Shown: positions 33,896 to 41,459 of the stretch, in pieces
Numbering within the stretch: position 1 is the first letter of the stretch
How the letters are laid out: each line of letters begins with the position of its first letter
NCBI RefSeq assembly: GCF_002003465.1
Contig: NZ_BDDQ01000030.1
Coordinates: forward strand, 45,610-109,609
DNA from: Caenibacillus caldisaponilyticus
GTDB lineage: Bacteria; Bacillota; Bacilli; Bacillales; Sporolactobacillaceae
Length of the DNA: 64,000 nt
Direction of reading: 5' to 3'
Notes under the pieces: generated by a model
Databases searched by the model: none
The model's input: the letters and a program-made list of their open reading frames with translations, nothing else
Told to the model about the DNA's origin: nothing
Translations under genes and position numbers: made by a program

Positions 33896-36586
33896 ATGAA
33901 ATTTAAACAGAAGGGGGCGTTTAAAATTAAAAGAGCATTTTCCAAAGCAGCCAAAGTGATGCTTGCTATTGCATTGGTCCTGCTTTATTCCGGCGCAAGG
34001 TTGGGTACCGCGAGCGCCGCGGGCGGAACGAATGGTTCAAGCGGGATGCATGAAATCTCGAAAACGATTCAATATCATTGCGCCAGCGTCACGAGCTTTG
34101 ACATGCCCGTCACCATCAAGGCGACCGTCCCGGATTCGGTCAAACCCGGCGAAACGTTTATGATTAAAAACTCTTCAAGCACGGTGACGTTGCCGGCAGA
34201 TGTCGTCACGACTTTAAAAACTGTTTTGCATGCGGACACCATCTCAGGTCAGGCGACACTCTTTGAAGTCAAATCCACAAACACAGATAAAACCGTGAAC
34301 GTGGCAAATCCGCCGATTCCCATTCCCGAAACCGTTGTTCCTGATTCCGGACCACTAACGTTTTCCGTCCCGGGTGAAGGCGGTGTCGATGCAGGACCGT
34401 ATACCGCGGGTCAATCAGGCGAAATGGCATTCTACACCGGAAATATCAATACCACAATTATTGTCCATAACGCGCTCGGAGACACCCCAATTCCCGCTAA
34501 TTGCTCTCCTGTCGAAGGCGCAGATACGAAGATCAATACCGTACCCATTCAAGAAGAACAAGTGGACCAACCGCCGGTCATCACTTTAAAAGGCGATAAT
34601 CCGATGACGATTGAGATTGGCGATGTGGATAAGTTTGTTGATCCGGGCGCGACGGCCACTGATGATAAGGACGGCGATCTCACCAGTAAAATTAAAACTT
34701 CCGGTAGTGTAGATCCCAATAAACTCGGTACCTATAAATTAACCTATACCGTTGCGGACAGCGCCGGTCATACAACAACGATTGAAAGAACGGTCAATGT
34801 GGTTAAACCCGAAGGCAGCATATTGTATCATTGCGTCGTTCCTCTCGGATTTCTTAATATTGAATTTGACATGCCAGTAATCGTCAAAGGCTCGGCGCCA
34901 AAATCCGTTCAACCGGGAGCGGATGTCAAGATTACCGGTGCCCAAACCCTTGTGAAAATACCTGCTAACATTGTAGGAGTAATGAAAGCGCTTGGAGGGA
35001 CTAAGTTATCCGGTACGACCGACGAATTTATTTTGAACAGTGACAACCCCGACTCGACGGTTGATGTGGCTCAGCAACATGAAATTGCTATTCCTGAAAC
35101 GCCGGTTCCTGCCTCTGGACCTCTGAAATTTACCGCTCCGAAAGAAGGTTTGGAAGTGTCCGGGTTTAAGGCCGGAACCGAAGGGGTCATGCACATCAAG
35201 GCCGGAGAAATAAAGACACATATGTATGTTGAAAATTCTGCAGTACCTGATGTCAACGCGACATGCAATCCGGTCGATGGTGAGGATACAACAACGAACA
35301 CCATCACGATCGACGGGGAAAAACCGGCGCTTACTTTGAATGGCGACAACCCGTTGACCGTGGAATACGGCAGCACGTTCCATGATCCGGGCGCTAAGGC
35401 CACCGATAATGTCGACGGGGATCTCACGAATCAAATCCAAGTCACGGGCGAAGTGGACACCCACAAATTGGGAACTTACACATTGACGTATACGGTTTCC
35501 GACAATGCCGGCAACACGGCGACAGCGGAGAGGACCGTCAAAGTCGTCGATACCGAAAAGCCCAAGATCACATTAAAGGGCGATAACCCGATGACCGTTG
35601 AACTCGGCAGCGTGTTCGAAGATCCGGGTGCGTCGGCCACCGACAATGTCGACGGCGATCTCACTGATAAAATCCAAGTCACGGGCGAAGTGAACACCGA
35701 TGAATACGGCACGTACACGGTCACCTATTCCGTGACGGACAGCTCCGGCAACACGGCGACGGCGACACGGACGGTTCACGTCGTCAAGTCGTCCGGAACG
35801 GTCAATCCCGGTGATAATGAAGGAACAAAAGTTTACCCCGGTGAACAGGTGACCATTGGTGATTCCGGTGCCGTTTTGACGATGCCGGACGATCTGCCCG
35901 TGGGGACGACTTTGAAAGTCAGGGATGTCAGCAATAGTGACGAAGTGGTCAATGCCCCTGATTTAATCCTTGCGGGCGAAGTCTATCACTTCGACATCCA
36001 ATATCCGGACGGCCAAGCTCCAAAAGGTAAATTCACTTTGACCCTGACTTACGACGCCGCCAAGTATTCGCCGGATCAAGTCGATATCTACTATTACAAT
36101 GAAAAAACGGGCAAGTGGGAAAAACTCAACGGAAAAGTCGATCCGGAAAACGGTACGATCACGGTTGAGGTGACCCACTTCTCGACATACGGCGTCTTTG
36201 CCAAAGCGGATAACAGCGGCGGAGACAACGGCAACAATGGCGGCAACGATAACGGGGACAATGGCGGCAACAATAATGGCGGCAGCGATAACGGAGGCAA
36301 TGGCGGCAACAATAATGGCGGCAGTGACAACGGAGGCAATGGCGGAAACGATAACGGCAACCATGGCAACGGCGGAACCGGCAATGGCAACAGCGGAAAC
36401 GGCGGTAACAATGGCGGTTCCGGAAACGGTGGCAACGATAACGGCGGCAGCGCCGGCGGGGGCAACGGCCAAGGCGGTCAATTGCCTGAAACGGCAACCA
36501 TGAACCCGATTGGCATCGCCTTTGGCTTTATCTTGGCGGCTATCGGCGCGTTCATCTTGGCCAGAAAGAAAAAACTTGCACGATAG
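33896..36586 (+). CDS. LPETA-anchored surface protein with DUF6801-like and DUF5011 domains
   Basis: An 896-residue cell-wall protein. Order: signal peptide (~1-42, ending ASAA); a DUF6801-like domain (~50-222) with two cysteines (YHC... and ANCSPVEG) and the PETVVPDSGPL motif; DUF5011 Ig-like repeat (~226-305); a second DUF6801-like domain (~309-475, YHC, PETPVPASGPL, TCNPVDG); two more DUF5011 repeats (~477-552, ~555-630) with GDLT and GTYTLTYTV landmarks; a domain (~645-770) ending STYGVFAKA that is shared with the GDSL protein at 37344; a long Gly/Asn-rich linker (~772-860); LPETA (863-867), hydrophobic stretch and RKKK tail. It should be attached to peptidoglycan by the sortase encoded 12 bases downstream. 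DUF6801 is known mainly from Actinobacteria. GAAGG lies 7 bases before the ATG. Confidence 0.88.
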   Translation: MKFKQKGAFKIKRAFSKAAKVMLAIALVLLYSGARLGTASAAGGTNGSSGMHEISKTIQYHCASVTSFDMPVTIKATVPDSVKPGETFMIKNSSSTVTLPADVVTTLKTVLHADTISGQATLFEVKSTNTDKTVNVANPPIPIPETVVPDSGPLTFSVPGEGGVDAGPYTAGQSGEMAFYTGNINTTIIVHNALGDTPIPANCSPVEGADTKINTVPIQEEQVDQPPVITLKGDNPMTIEIGDVDKFVDPGATATDDKDGDLTSKIKTSGSVDPNKLGTYKLTYTVADSAGHTTTIERTVNVVKPEGSILYHCVVPLGFLNIEFDMPVIVKGSAPKSVQPGADVKITGAQTLVKIPANIVGVMKALGGTKLSGTTDEFILNSDNPDSTVDVAQQHEIAIPETPVPASGPLKFTAPKEGLEVSGFKAGTEGVMHIKAGEIKTHMYVENSAVPDVNATCNPVDGEDTTTNTITIDGEKPALTLNGDNPLTVEYGSTFHDPGAKATDNVDGDLTNQIQVTGEVDTHKLGTYTLTYTVSDNAGNTATAERTVKVVDTEKPKITLKGDNPMTVELGSVFEDPGASATDNVDGDLTDKIQVTGEVNTDEYGTYTVTYSVTDSSGNTATATRTVHVVKSSGTVNPGDNEGTKVYPGEQVTIGDSGAVLTMPDDLPVGTTLKVRDVSNSDEVVNAPDLILAGEVYHFDIQYPDGQAPKGKFTLTLTYDAAKYSPDQVDIYYYNEKTGKWEKLNGKVDPENGTITVEVTHFSTYGVFAKADNSGGDNGNNGGNDNGDNGGNNNGGSDNGGNGGNNNGGSDNGGNGGNDNGNHGNGGTGNGNSGNGGNNGGSGNGGNDNGGSAGGGNGQGGQLPETATMNPIGIAFGFILAAIGAFILARKKKLAR
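36226..36480 (+). repeat. Low-complexity Gly/Asn-coding repeat
   Basis: About 250 bases of imperfect GGCGGCAACAATAATGGC-type units coding for the Gly/Asn/Asp-rich wall-spanning linker of the LPETA protein. The opposite strand has long open frames here only because of this composition. Confidence 0.8.
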
Positions 36587-36598
36587 GGTGATTCGGCC

Positions 36599-37237
36599 AT
36601 GAAAAAAATTGGCTTTGTCCTTTTGATCGCAGGGATCATGATCATGGTGTGGTTCGGTTACGGCCAATGGAAAGCGGTTCAATCGGCCCACACCTTGAAT
36701 GAAAATGTCTCCAAAGCCTTTGATAAAGGGACAAAGCCAAAAGCGGATGGCGGGGCGAATTCACAGGCGGCGGGACAAGAGCCGCCGCCTGTTCCCCATT
36801 ATAAAACGGGAGAACGGGTCGCCCGGCTTGTCATCCCTAAAATTAAAGAATCGTATGATGTTTTTTGGGGAACCGACAAAAAAACGCTCGAAAAAGGCGC
36901 CGGCATGTATGTGAGCCGGTGGACCGTGCCGCCCGGGTACGGCGGACATACCGTCATCTCCGGCCATCGGGATACCGTCTTTCGCCCCTTAAAAGATTTA
37001 AAAAAAGGCGACATGGTGTATGTCAACTATAAGGGCGTAGATTATCAGTACGAAATTAAAAAAATATGGATTACGAATGCCGATGACCGCACGGTAATTG
37101 TAAAAAAAGACAAGCCGACACTGACATTGACGACCTGCTATCCCTTTTATTATGTGGGCAATGCCCCGGATCGCTACATCATTCAGGGTGAACTCGTCAA
37201 GAAAGGTGATTTGTTGAAGGACCGTTCATTAAAATAG
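36599..37237 (+). CDS. srtD: Class D sortase
   Basis: A 212-residue sortase with an N-terminal membrane anchor (IGFVLLIAGIMIMVWFGYG) and a Gly/Pro-rich stalk. Catalytic residues are His in VISGHRDT (~121), Cys in LTLTTCYPF (~180) and Arg in APDRYIIQG (~192). Class D enzymes recognise LPNTA-like signals; the three sorting signals in this locus (LPETA, LPDTA, LPSTA) fit that preference. The gene starts 12 bases after the LPETA protein and the two are surely cotranscribed. In Bacillus, class D sortases often act in the sporulating cell or on nutrient-acquisition enzymes. A terminator follows. Confidence 0.93.
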   Translation: MKKIGFVLLIAGIMIMVWFGYGQWKAVQSAHTLNENVSKAFDKGTKPKADGGANSQAAGQEPPPVPHYKTGERVARLVIPKIKESYDVFWGTDKKTLEKGAGMYVSRWTVPPGYGGHTVISGHRDTVFRPLKDLKKGDMVYVNYKGVDYQYEIKKIWITNADDRTVIVKKDKPTLTLTTCYPFYYVGNAPDRYIIQGELVKKGDLLKDRSLK

Positions 37238-37285
37238 CGAAATGCCCAGTTTTACGCGGAAATACATGAAGGATTCATGGCGCAG

Positions 37286-37321
37286 GCACACATACCGCAT
37301 CTTTGGGTATGTGTGTTTTTT
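37286..37321 (+). terminator. Terminator between sortase and GDSL gene
   Basis: CACACATACC / GGTATGTGTG stem with a 9-base loop followed by six T. It sits 50 bases after the sortase stop and 23 bases before the GDSL start, so part of the message may stop here. Confidence 0.85.
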
Positions 37322-37343
37322 CCTAATGGAGGGAGATTGGCTT

Positions 37344-38795
37344 ATGACAATTATTAAGTGGTCTATGCAGTCGATACGGCTTCTGCTTGTGCTGCTGCTG
37401 GCGCTAATGCCGGCCGTTGCCGCGGCCAAATCCGGCGATGAAACAAATTATAAACCGACGCTCAATTATGTGGCTTTGGGGGATTCCTTGGCGGCCGGGT
37501 TTTTAAATTCCGGTTCCGTGGGCGAGGGGTATCCCGTGTACATCAAGCGATCGTTGGAGGATGAACTCGGCTATTCCGTTCATTTAAGCAATGAAGGCGT
37601 CGGAGGCTATCGGACGGTCGATGTTTTGAAACAGCTGGAAAATGAGACGGTCAAGCGTGAACTCATCGAAGCGGATCTCATCACGCTTGATATCGGGGCC
37701 AATGATGTTCTTCAGAAAGTGGGAACCTCGCCGGATACGAGTGATCCCAATGTGATCGCGGTAGTCACTCAAGCGATTCAAGAAATCCAGTCCAATTTGG
37801 ACGTCATTTTAAAGGAAATCAAAGAGCTGAATCCCGACGCGCCGCTATATGTCATGGGCTATTACAACGCCATACCTTATGCGGATGGCCAGGATGCGAT
37901 TGTGCTGATGATCAATGCCTTGAATTCGGTCATCAGCGGTGAGGCGAAAAAGTTTGAAGCCGAATTTGTGCCCACTTTTGATTTGTTTGCCGGGCATTAC
38001 GAACAATATTTGCCCAATCACAATAATATTCATCCGAATGCGGACGGTTATAAGGTGATCGCCGGCCGGTTCCTGGAGAAAATCATCCCGTTTTTTGCGA
38101 CGGAGATTGTCCCCGGTGCGGAAACGCCGGTGCATGCGAAGCAAAGAGTGACGATACAAGGGACCAAAAACGTGATCACGCTGCCGTCTGACCTGCCTGT
38201 CGGGACCACTTTGATGGTGACGGACGCCAGCCAAAGCGATGCGGTCACGAGCAACGCAGGTTTAAAGCCGGCGGGTGACGTTTATCGATTTGATTTTAAA
38301 TATCCGGACGGGACCAGTTCCAAAGGCCCGTTCATCCTGACGATGGGCTACGATGCCGATCGCTATGCGAAGGATCAGGTGGATATTTACTCCTATAACG
38401 AAGCCAAAGGGATGTGGGAGGAACAGAACGGTACAGTGGATGAAGCGGCTGGAACCATCACCGTCAGCCTCTCCCATTTTTCGACTTACGGCGTGTTTGC
38501 CAAGATCAACGATGGAACAAATAATCACGGCGGAGAGCCCGCTGATAACGGAGATAGCGATAACGTCGGCTCCGGCGGAAACAATGACAACACTGGCCAC
38601 CATCCCGGCACCCATGACAACAACGGCCAAAGTTCCGGCAGCCATAACAGCGCGAGCCCCGGCAACGGCGGAGCTGAACAAGGCGGCCGGCTTCCGGATA
38701 CCGCGAGCCCCAATGCGCCGTTCATATTGTTCGGGTTCTTGTTGGCAGCGGCCGGAGCGGTGCTTATATGGAGAAATAAAAAGTCTTTAAATTAG
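37344..38795 (+). CDS. LPDTA-anchored SGNH/GDSL-family esterase
   Basis: A 483-residue secreted hydrolase. After a signal peptide (~1-28, ending AVAAAKSG) comes an SGNH/GDSL domain (~34-255): block I ALGDSLAAGF (Ser ~47), the Gly of GGYRTVD, block III DIGANDVL and block V HPNADGY (~229, Asp/His). It should cleave an ester at the cell surface; related enzymes are lysophospholipases or acyl hydrolases. Residues ~266-388 repeat the domain found in the LPETA protein (both contain LPVGTTL and end STYGVFAK). A Gly/Asn/Ser-rich linker leads to LPDTA (~449) and a membrane helix with a basic tail. ATG 37344 follows GGAGGGAG; the frame is open upstream for 102 bases but lacks a ribosome binding site. 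Confidence 0.92.
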   Translation: MTIIKWSMQSIRLLLVLLLALMPAVAAAKSGDETNYKPTLNYVALGDSLAAGFLNSGSVGEGYPVYIKRSLEDELGYSVHLSNEGVGGYRTVDVLKQLENETVKRELIEADLITLDIGANDVLQKVGTSPDTSDPNVIAVVTQAIQEIQSNLDVILKEIKELNPDAPLYVMGYYNAIPYADGQDAIVLMINALNSVISGEAKKFEAEFVPTFDLFAGHYEQYLPNHNNIHPNADGYKVIAGRFLEKIIPFFATEIVPGAETPVHAKQRVTIQGTKNVITLPSDLPVGTTLMVTDASQSDAVTSNAGLKPAGDVYRFDFKYPDGTSSKGPFILTMGYDADRYAKDQVDIYSYNEAKGMWEEQNGTVDEAAGTITVSLSHFSTYGVFAKINDGTNNHGGEPADNGDSDNVGSGGNNDNTGHHPGTHDNNGQSSGSHNSASPGNGGAEQGGRLPDTASPNAPFILFGFLLAAAGAVLIWRNKKSLN

Positions 38796-38819
38796 GAGAT
38801 ATGAATGGATCGGTAAATC

Positions 38820-38870
38820 ATGACGCCGGCTCCTCCATGGCTTGAAGGGGGCCGGCGCCTTTGTTTTAAT
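38820..38870 (+). terminator. Probable terminator after the GDSL gene
   Basis: GACGCCGGCTCC and GGGGCCGGCGCC form a GC-rich stem around an 18-base loop, followed by TTTGTTTT. Confidence 0.65.
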
Positions 38871-39206
38871 GGGCATCCCGCATTGGCCATGGAACGGATC
38901 GCTGTACTTAGCGTTTGCTGTTTTTCGGTCGTGGTGGAGGCGCTGCCGTCGCCGTCGACTCAAATTCAAAGGCGCTTTCACATGGTGCTTTGCCATTGTT
39001 TGAATCGCCGTGCGCCTTTCAAGATGTAATGGCAGTGCCGCCATGCTCCTCCCTCATTTATTGAGGCATTCAATAAGCCTTTGCATCGCGATAGATCCCC
39101 ATTTCATTTTCGGAACGGGCGGATTTGGGGGTTCCGGCATGACTCGGCGATGGGAGATGGGGCGGTGTACAAAAGTCGGGGAGCGCCAATGTGCGGCTTA
39201 GAAACC
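38871..39206. other. Intergenic region inside the surface locus
   Basis: No gene seen between the GDSL terminator and the second copy of the inverted-repeat motif. Short frames here have no ribosome binding site or protein-like sequence. Confidence 0.35.
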
Positions 39207-39226
39207 CCTATTTTTGTCGGGATAGG
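39207..39226. promoter_or_regulatory. Inverted-repeat motif, copy 2
   Basis: CCTATTTTTGTCGGGATAGG, 19 of 20 bases identical to the copy at 33566-33585. It is followed about 20 bases on by CTTTATAATGG (TATAAT at ~39244), so it may overlap or sit just upstream of a promoter for the DUF6230 genes. Confidence 0.55.
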
Positions 39227-39367
39227 TTTGTGATGATGAATGCTTTATAATGGCAACAAAGTATTTATATTCTGAATAAAATGCCATAATGATGGTTTTC
39301 CAACAGGCAAGGCTTGTGCGGTTTCACTTGTCCGGCCGAAACTATGTGAAGGAGGAGCAATTTTTAA

Positions 39368-40162
39368 ATGGGTGATGCGGCGCTGACAATCGGTTATACG
39401 ATAAAAAAGAAATTTTTTATAGCGCTTCTCGTCGGATTATTGATGCTCGGCGGAATGGCGGCGGTCTTTGGCGTGACCGGCACGGCGTTCGCCCTGCCGT
39501 TGGGCGGGATGGGGGATTTCCATGTCCAATTTGATAAATTGGAGGGAAAAGGATTTGTATTGATGCCGCAAATCGGGAAAACGGGAGATTCCGATGCCGC
39601 GCCTTTAGTGAGGAACAAAATTGACAGCGCAACGGTGTACGGCTTGCACATTTACAAGGATCTCAAATTGCCGACGGGAAAATGGATCCGAATCAATATC
39701 AACGGATCGCAGCCGACCACCATCAAAGGCCTCATACAGGATGCCCGGTTTATTGACGCGAATTTACAGTTTAATAATTTGGCCGTCGAGCAGCATAATA
39801 CGTCCAAGATGTCAAGCGAAGAAGCCTTTACCAACAATTGGGGACAATCCGCGGACAGCGTGACGATTACGGACGGAAAAATTGTAACCGATTACTTATT
39901 TCAAAATATGGTTAATTTGCAAGGGGCGAAAATTTCCATCCAAAGCATTTCCGGCCCCGATGAAACGGCGGATCAAGCGAACGCGGGCGGCGCGGCGGCA
40001 TTGGGAGACGGCGGCGGCGACGGCGGTTCCGGTTTGGGCGGCAAGCTGCCGTCAACGGCGAGCAATGGTTTCATGATGGTTTCGATTGGTATCGCCTTGG
40101 CTGCGATCGGAACGGTGATCACCTTAAGAAGGAAACGCGTCAACGGGCTGAGGAAATCTTAA
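39368..40162 (+). CDS. DUF6230 family protein with LPSTA sorting signal
   Basis: A 264-residue exported protein. After a basic N-terminus and signal-like helix (FFIALLVGLLMLGGMAAVFG, ending GTAFALP) comes a DUF6230 domain: VQFDKLEGKGFVLMPQIG, KIDSATVYGLHIYKDLKLP, LIQDARFIDANLQFNN and WGQSADSVTITDGKI. DUF6230 is found mostly in Streptomyces and relatives next to a DUF6114 membrane protein; its function is unknown. Here the domain is followed by a Gly-rich linker, LPSTA (~227), a helix and an RRKR tail, so it should be a substrate of the class D sortase encoded upstream. GAAGGAGGAGC precedes the ATG. It is one of two tandem copies. Confidence 0.88.
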   Translation: MGDAALTIGYTIKKKFFIALLVGLLMLGGMAAVFGVTGTAFALPLGGMGDFHVQFDKLEGKGFVLMPQIGKTGDSDAAPLVRNKIDSATVYGLHIYKDLKLPTGKWIRININGSQPTTIKGLIQDARFIDANLQFNNLAVEQHNTSKMSSEEAFTNNWGQSADSVTITDGKIVTDYLFQNMVNLQGAKISIQSISGPDETADQANAGGAAALGDGGGDGGSGLGGKLPSTASNGFMMVSIGIALAAIGTVITLRRKRVNGLRKS

Positions 40163-40231
40163 AAAAATCGATCGGTGTAGCTTCCTAGGACATCGGAAAA
40201 CGTCAAGACTCATACCGGTGAGGTGAAGAGA

Positions 40232-40822
40232 GTGGAAACAGGCAAGCCTATCGGAAGGACAGTCAAAAAGAAATTTATGGCCGCCCTTTGTGCCGGATTG
40301 TTGGCGCTCGGCGGTATGGTGACGGTTTTTGGAATGACCGGAACCGCCTTTGCCTTGCCTCTCGGCGGGATGGGAGATTTTTATGTCCAGTTTGATAAGC
40401 TGGAAGGCTCGGGATTTCAATTGCTTCCGCAAGTCGGGGAAACGGGCGACTCGGACGCCAGCCCCATGGTGAGGAACAAAATTGAGGAAGCGACGGTGTA
40501 TAATCTGCACATTTATAAGGACTTAAAGCTGCCGACCGGAAAGTGGATCCGGATCAACATCAAAGGAACGGAGCCGACGAAAATCAAAGGATTGATCCAA
40601 GACGCCCGTTTTATTGAGGCTAATTTGCAATTCAACAATTTGGGCATCCATGAGCAGAACACGAATGATTACACAAAAAATTGGACGCAAACGGCGGATA
40701 CCGTCACCATCACTAATGCAAAAATTGTCACCGACTACTTGTTCCAAACCATGGTCAATTTGCAAGGCGCCAAGATTTCCATTGAAAGCATCGACCAACC
40801 TGAAACGACTGAAAGTCCATAG
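40232..40822 (+). CDS. DUF6230 family protein without sorting signal
   Basis: A 196-residue paralogue of the preceding gene, with the same order of motifs (MGDFYVQFDKLEGSGFQLLP, EATVYNLHIYKDLKLPTGKW, QTADTVTITNAKI). It stops right after the DUF6230 domain with QPETTESP and has no linker, LPxTA or anchoring helix, so it is either secreted or retained by its uncleaved signal helix. GTG 40232 with AGGTGA upstream is preferred; GTG 40223 in the same frame is possible. It is about 70 bases from the first copy and 41 bases from the DUF6114 gene. Confidence 0.88.
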   Translation: METGKPIGRTVKKKFMAALCAGLLALGGMVTVFGMTGTAFALPLGGMGDFYVQFDKLEGSGFQLLPQVGETGDSDASPMVRNKIEEATVYNLHIYKDLKLPTGKWIRINIKGTEPTKIKGLIQDARFIEANLQFNNLGIHEQNTNDYTKNWTQTADTVTITNAKIVTDYLFQTMVNLQGAKISIESIDQPETTESP

Positions 40823-40863
40823 TCCCATGAAGCGATCACCATGTATCGAGGAGGGAAGCCGCC

Positions 40864-41403
40864 ATGGGCGACGCGGCTGCCAAGGCTGAAAAAAAACAAG
40901 AAAGGTTGGAAAAGGCCCGGGCAAAATTGGAAAAACGGCTGGAAAAATTGGAGAACGCGGGCAAATTTAAAGCGTGGAGAAGCCGCCGGCCGTTTTGGGG
41001 GGCGACTTTCTCGGTATTGGCAGGGCTGTTGATTTTATATATTCCCATCCAGCTGTACGCGATTGCCTTTGTCCCCGGCAGCTTTGCTTTCATCGGGCTG
41101 CTGTTCGGCGTCCTTGTGTTGATTTTAGGCGTTCTTTCCTATATATTCCCGCAATTCTCGACCGTTCTTGGCGTGATCACGATGTTCCTGTCCATTCTTT
41201 CCATTATGGGCGCTCTTGGCGGATTCTTGCTCGGCACCATTTTGGGCCTGATCGGCGGAGCGCTTTGCATCGGTTGGGAAGAGCATGTGATCGCTCCGGA
41301 CGCCAATGGTCCGGACCAAATGAACCGGCCCGATAAAGGGGAAAAGGCGAAAACGAATTTGATTGATACGAGCGAAGTCGCCAGTTCAAGTTCTTCAAGC
41401 TAG
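40864..41403 (+). CDS. DUF6114 family membrane protein
   Basis: A 179-residue integral membrane protein. A charged coiled-coil N-terminus (KAEKKQERLEKARAKLEKRL) is followed by the DUF6114 signature AWRSRRPFWGATFSVLAGLL and four hydrophobic helices, ending GGFLLGTILGLIGGALCIGW, then a hydrophilic Ser-rich tail. In Actinobacteria DUF6114 and DUF6230 genes are neighbours, which matches this arrangement exactly. It may be the membrane partner of the exported DUF6230 proteins. The coiled-coil N-terminus could contact the coiled-coil protein encoded next. Ribosome binding site GAGGAGGGAAG. Confidence 0.9.
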   Translation: MGDAAAKAEKKQERLEKARAKLEKRLEKLENAGKFKAWRSRRPFWGATFSVLAGLLILYIPIQLYAIAFVPGSFAFIGLLFGVLVLILGVLSYIFPQFSTVLGVITMFLSILSIMGALGGFLLGTILGLIGGALCIGWEEHVIAPDANGPDQMNRPDKGEKAKTNLIDTSEVASSSSSS

Positions 41404-41459
41404 ATTTCTGCTTGCGGCGGATCCGGCGGGGAAAGAATGGCGGGCAAGGGGATTGTGAT

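Noticed and set aside
35963..36691. Long open frames on both strands across the Gly/Asn linker of the LPETA protein
   Set aside because: They result from the low-complexity repeat (polypeptides of Ala/Val or Pro/Leu runs) and are not genes.
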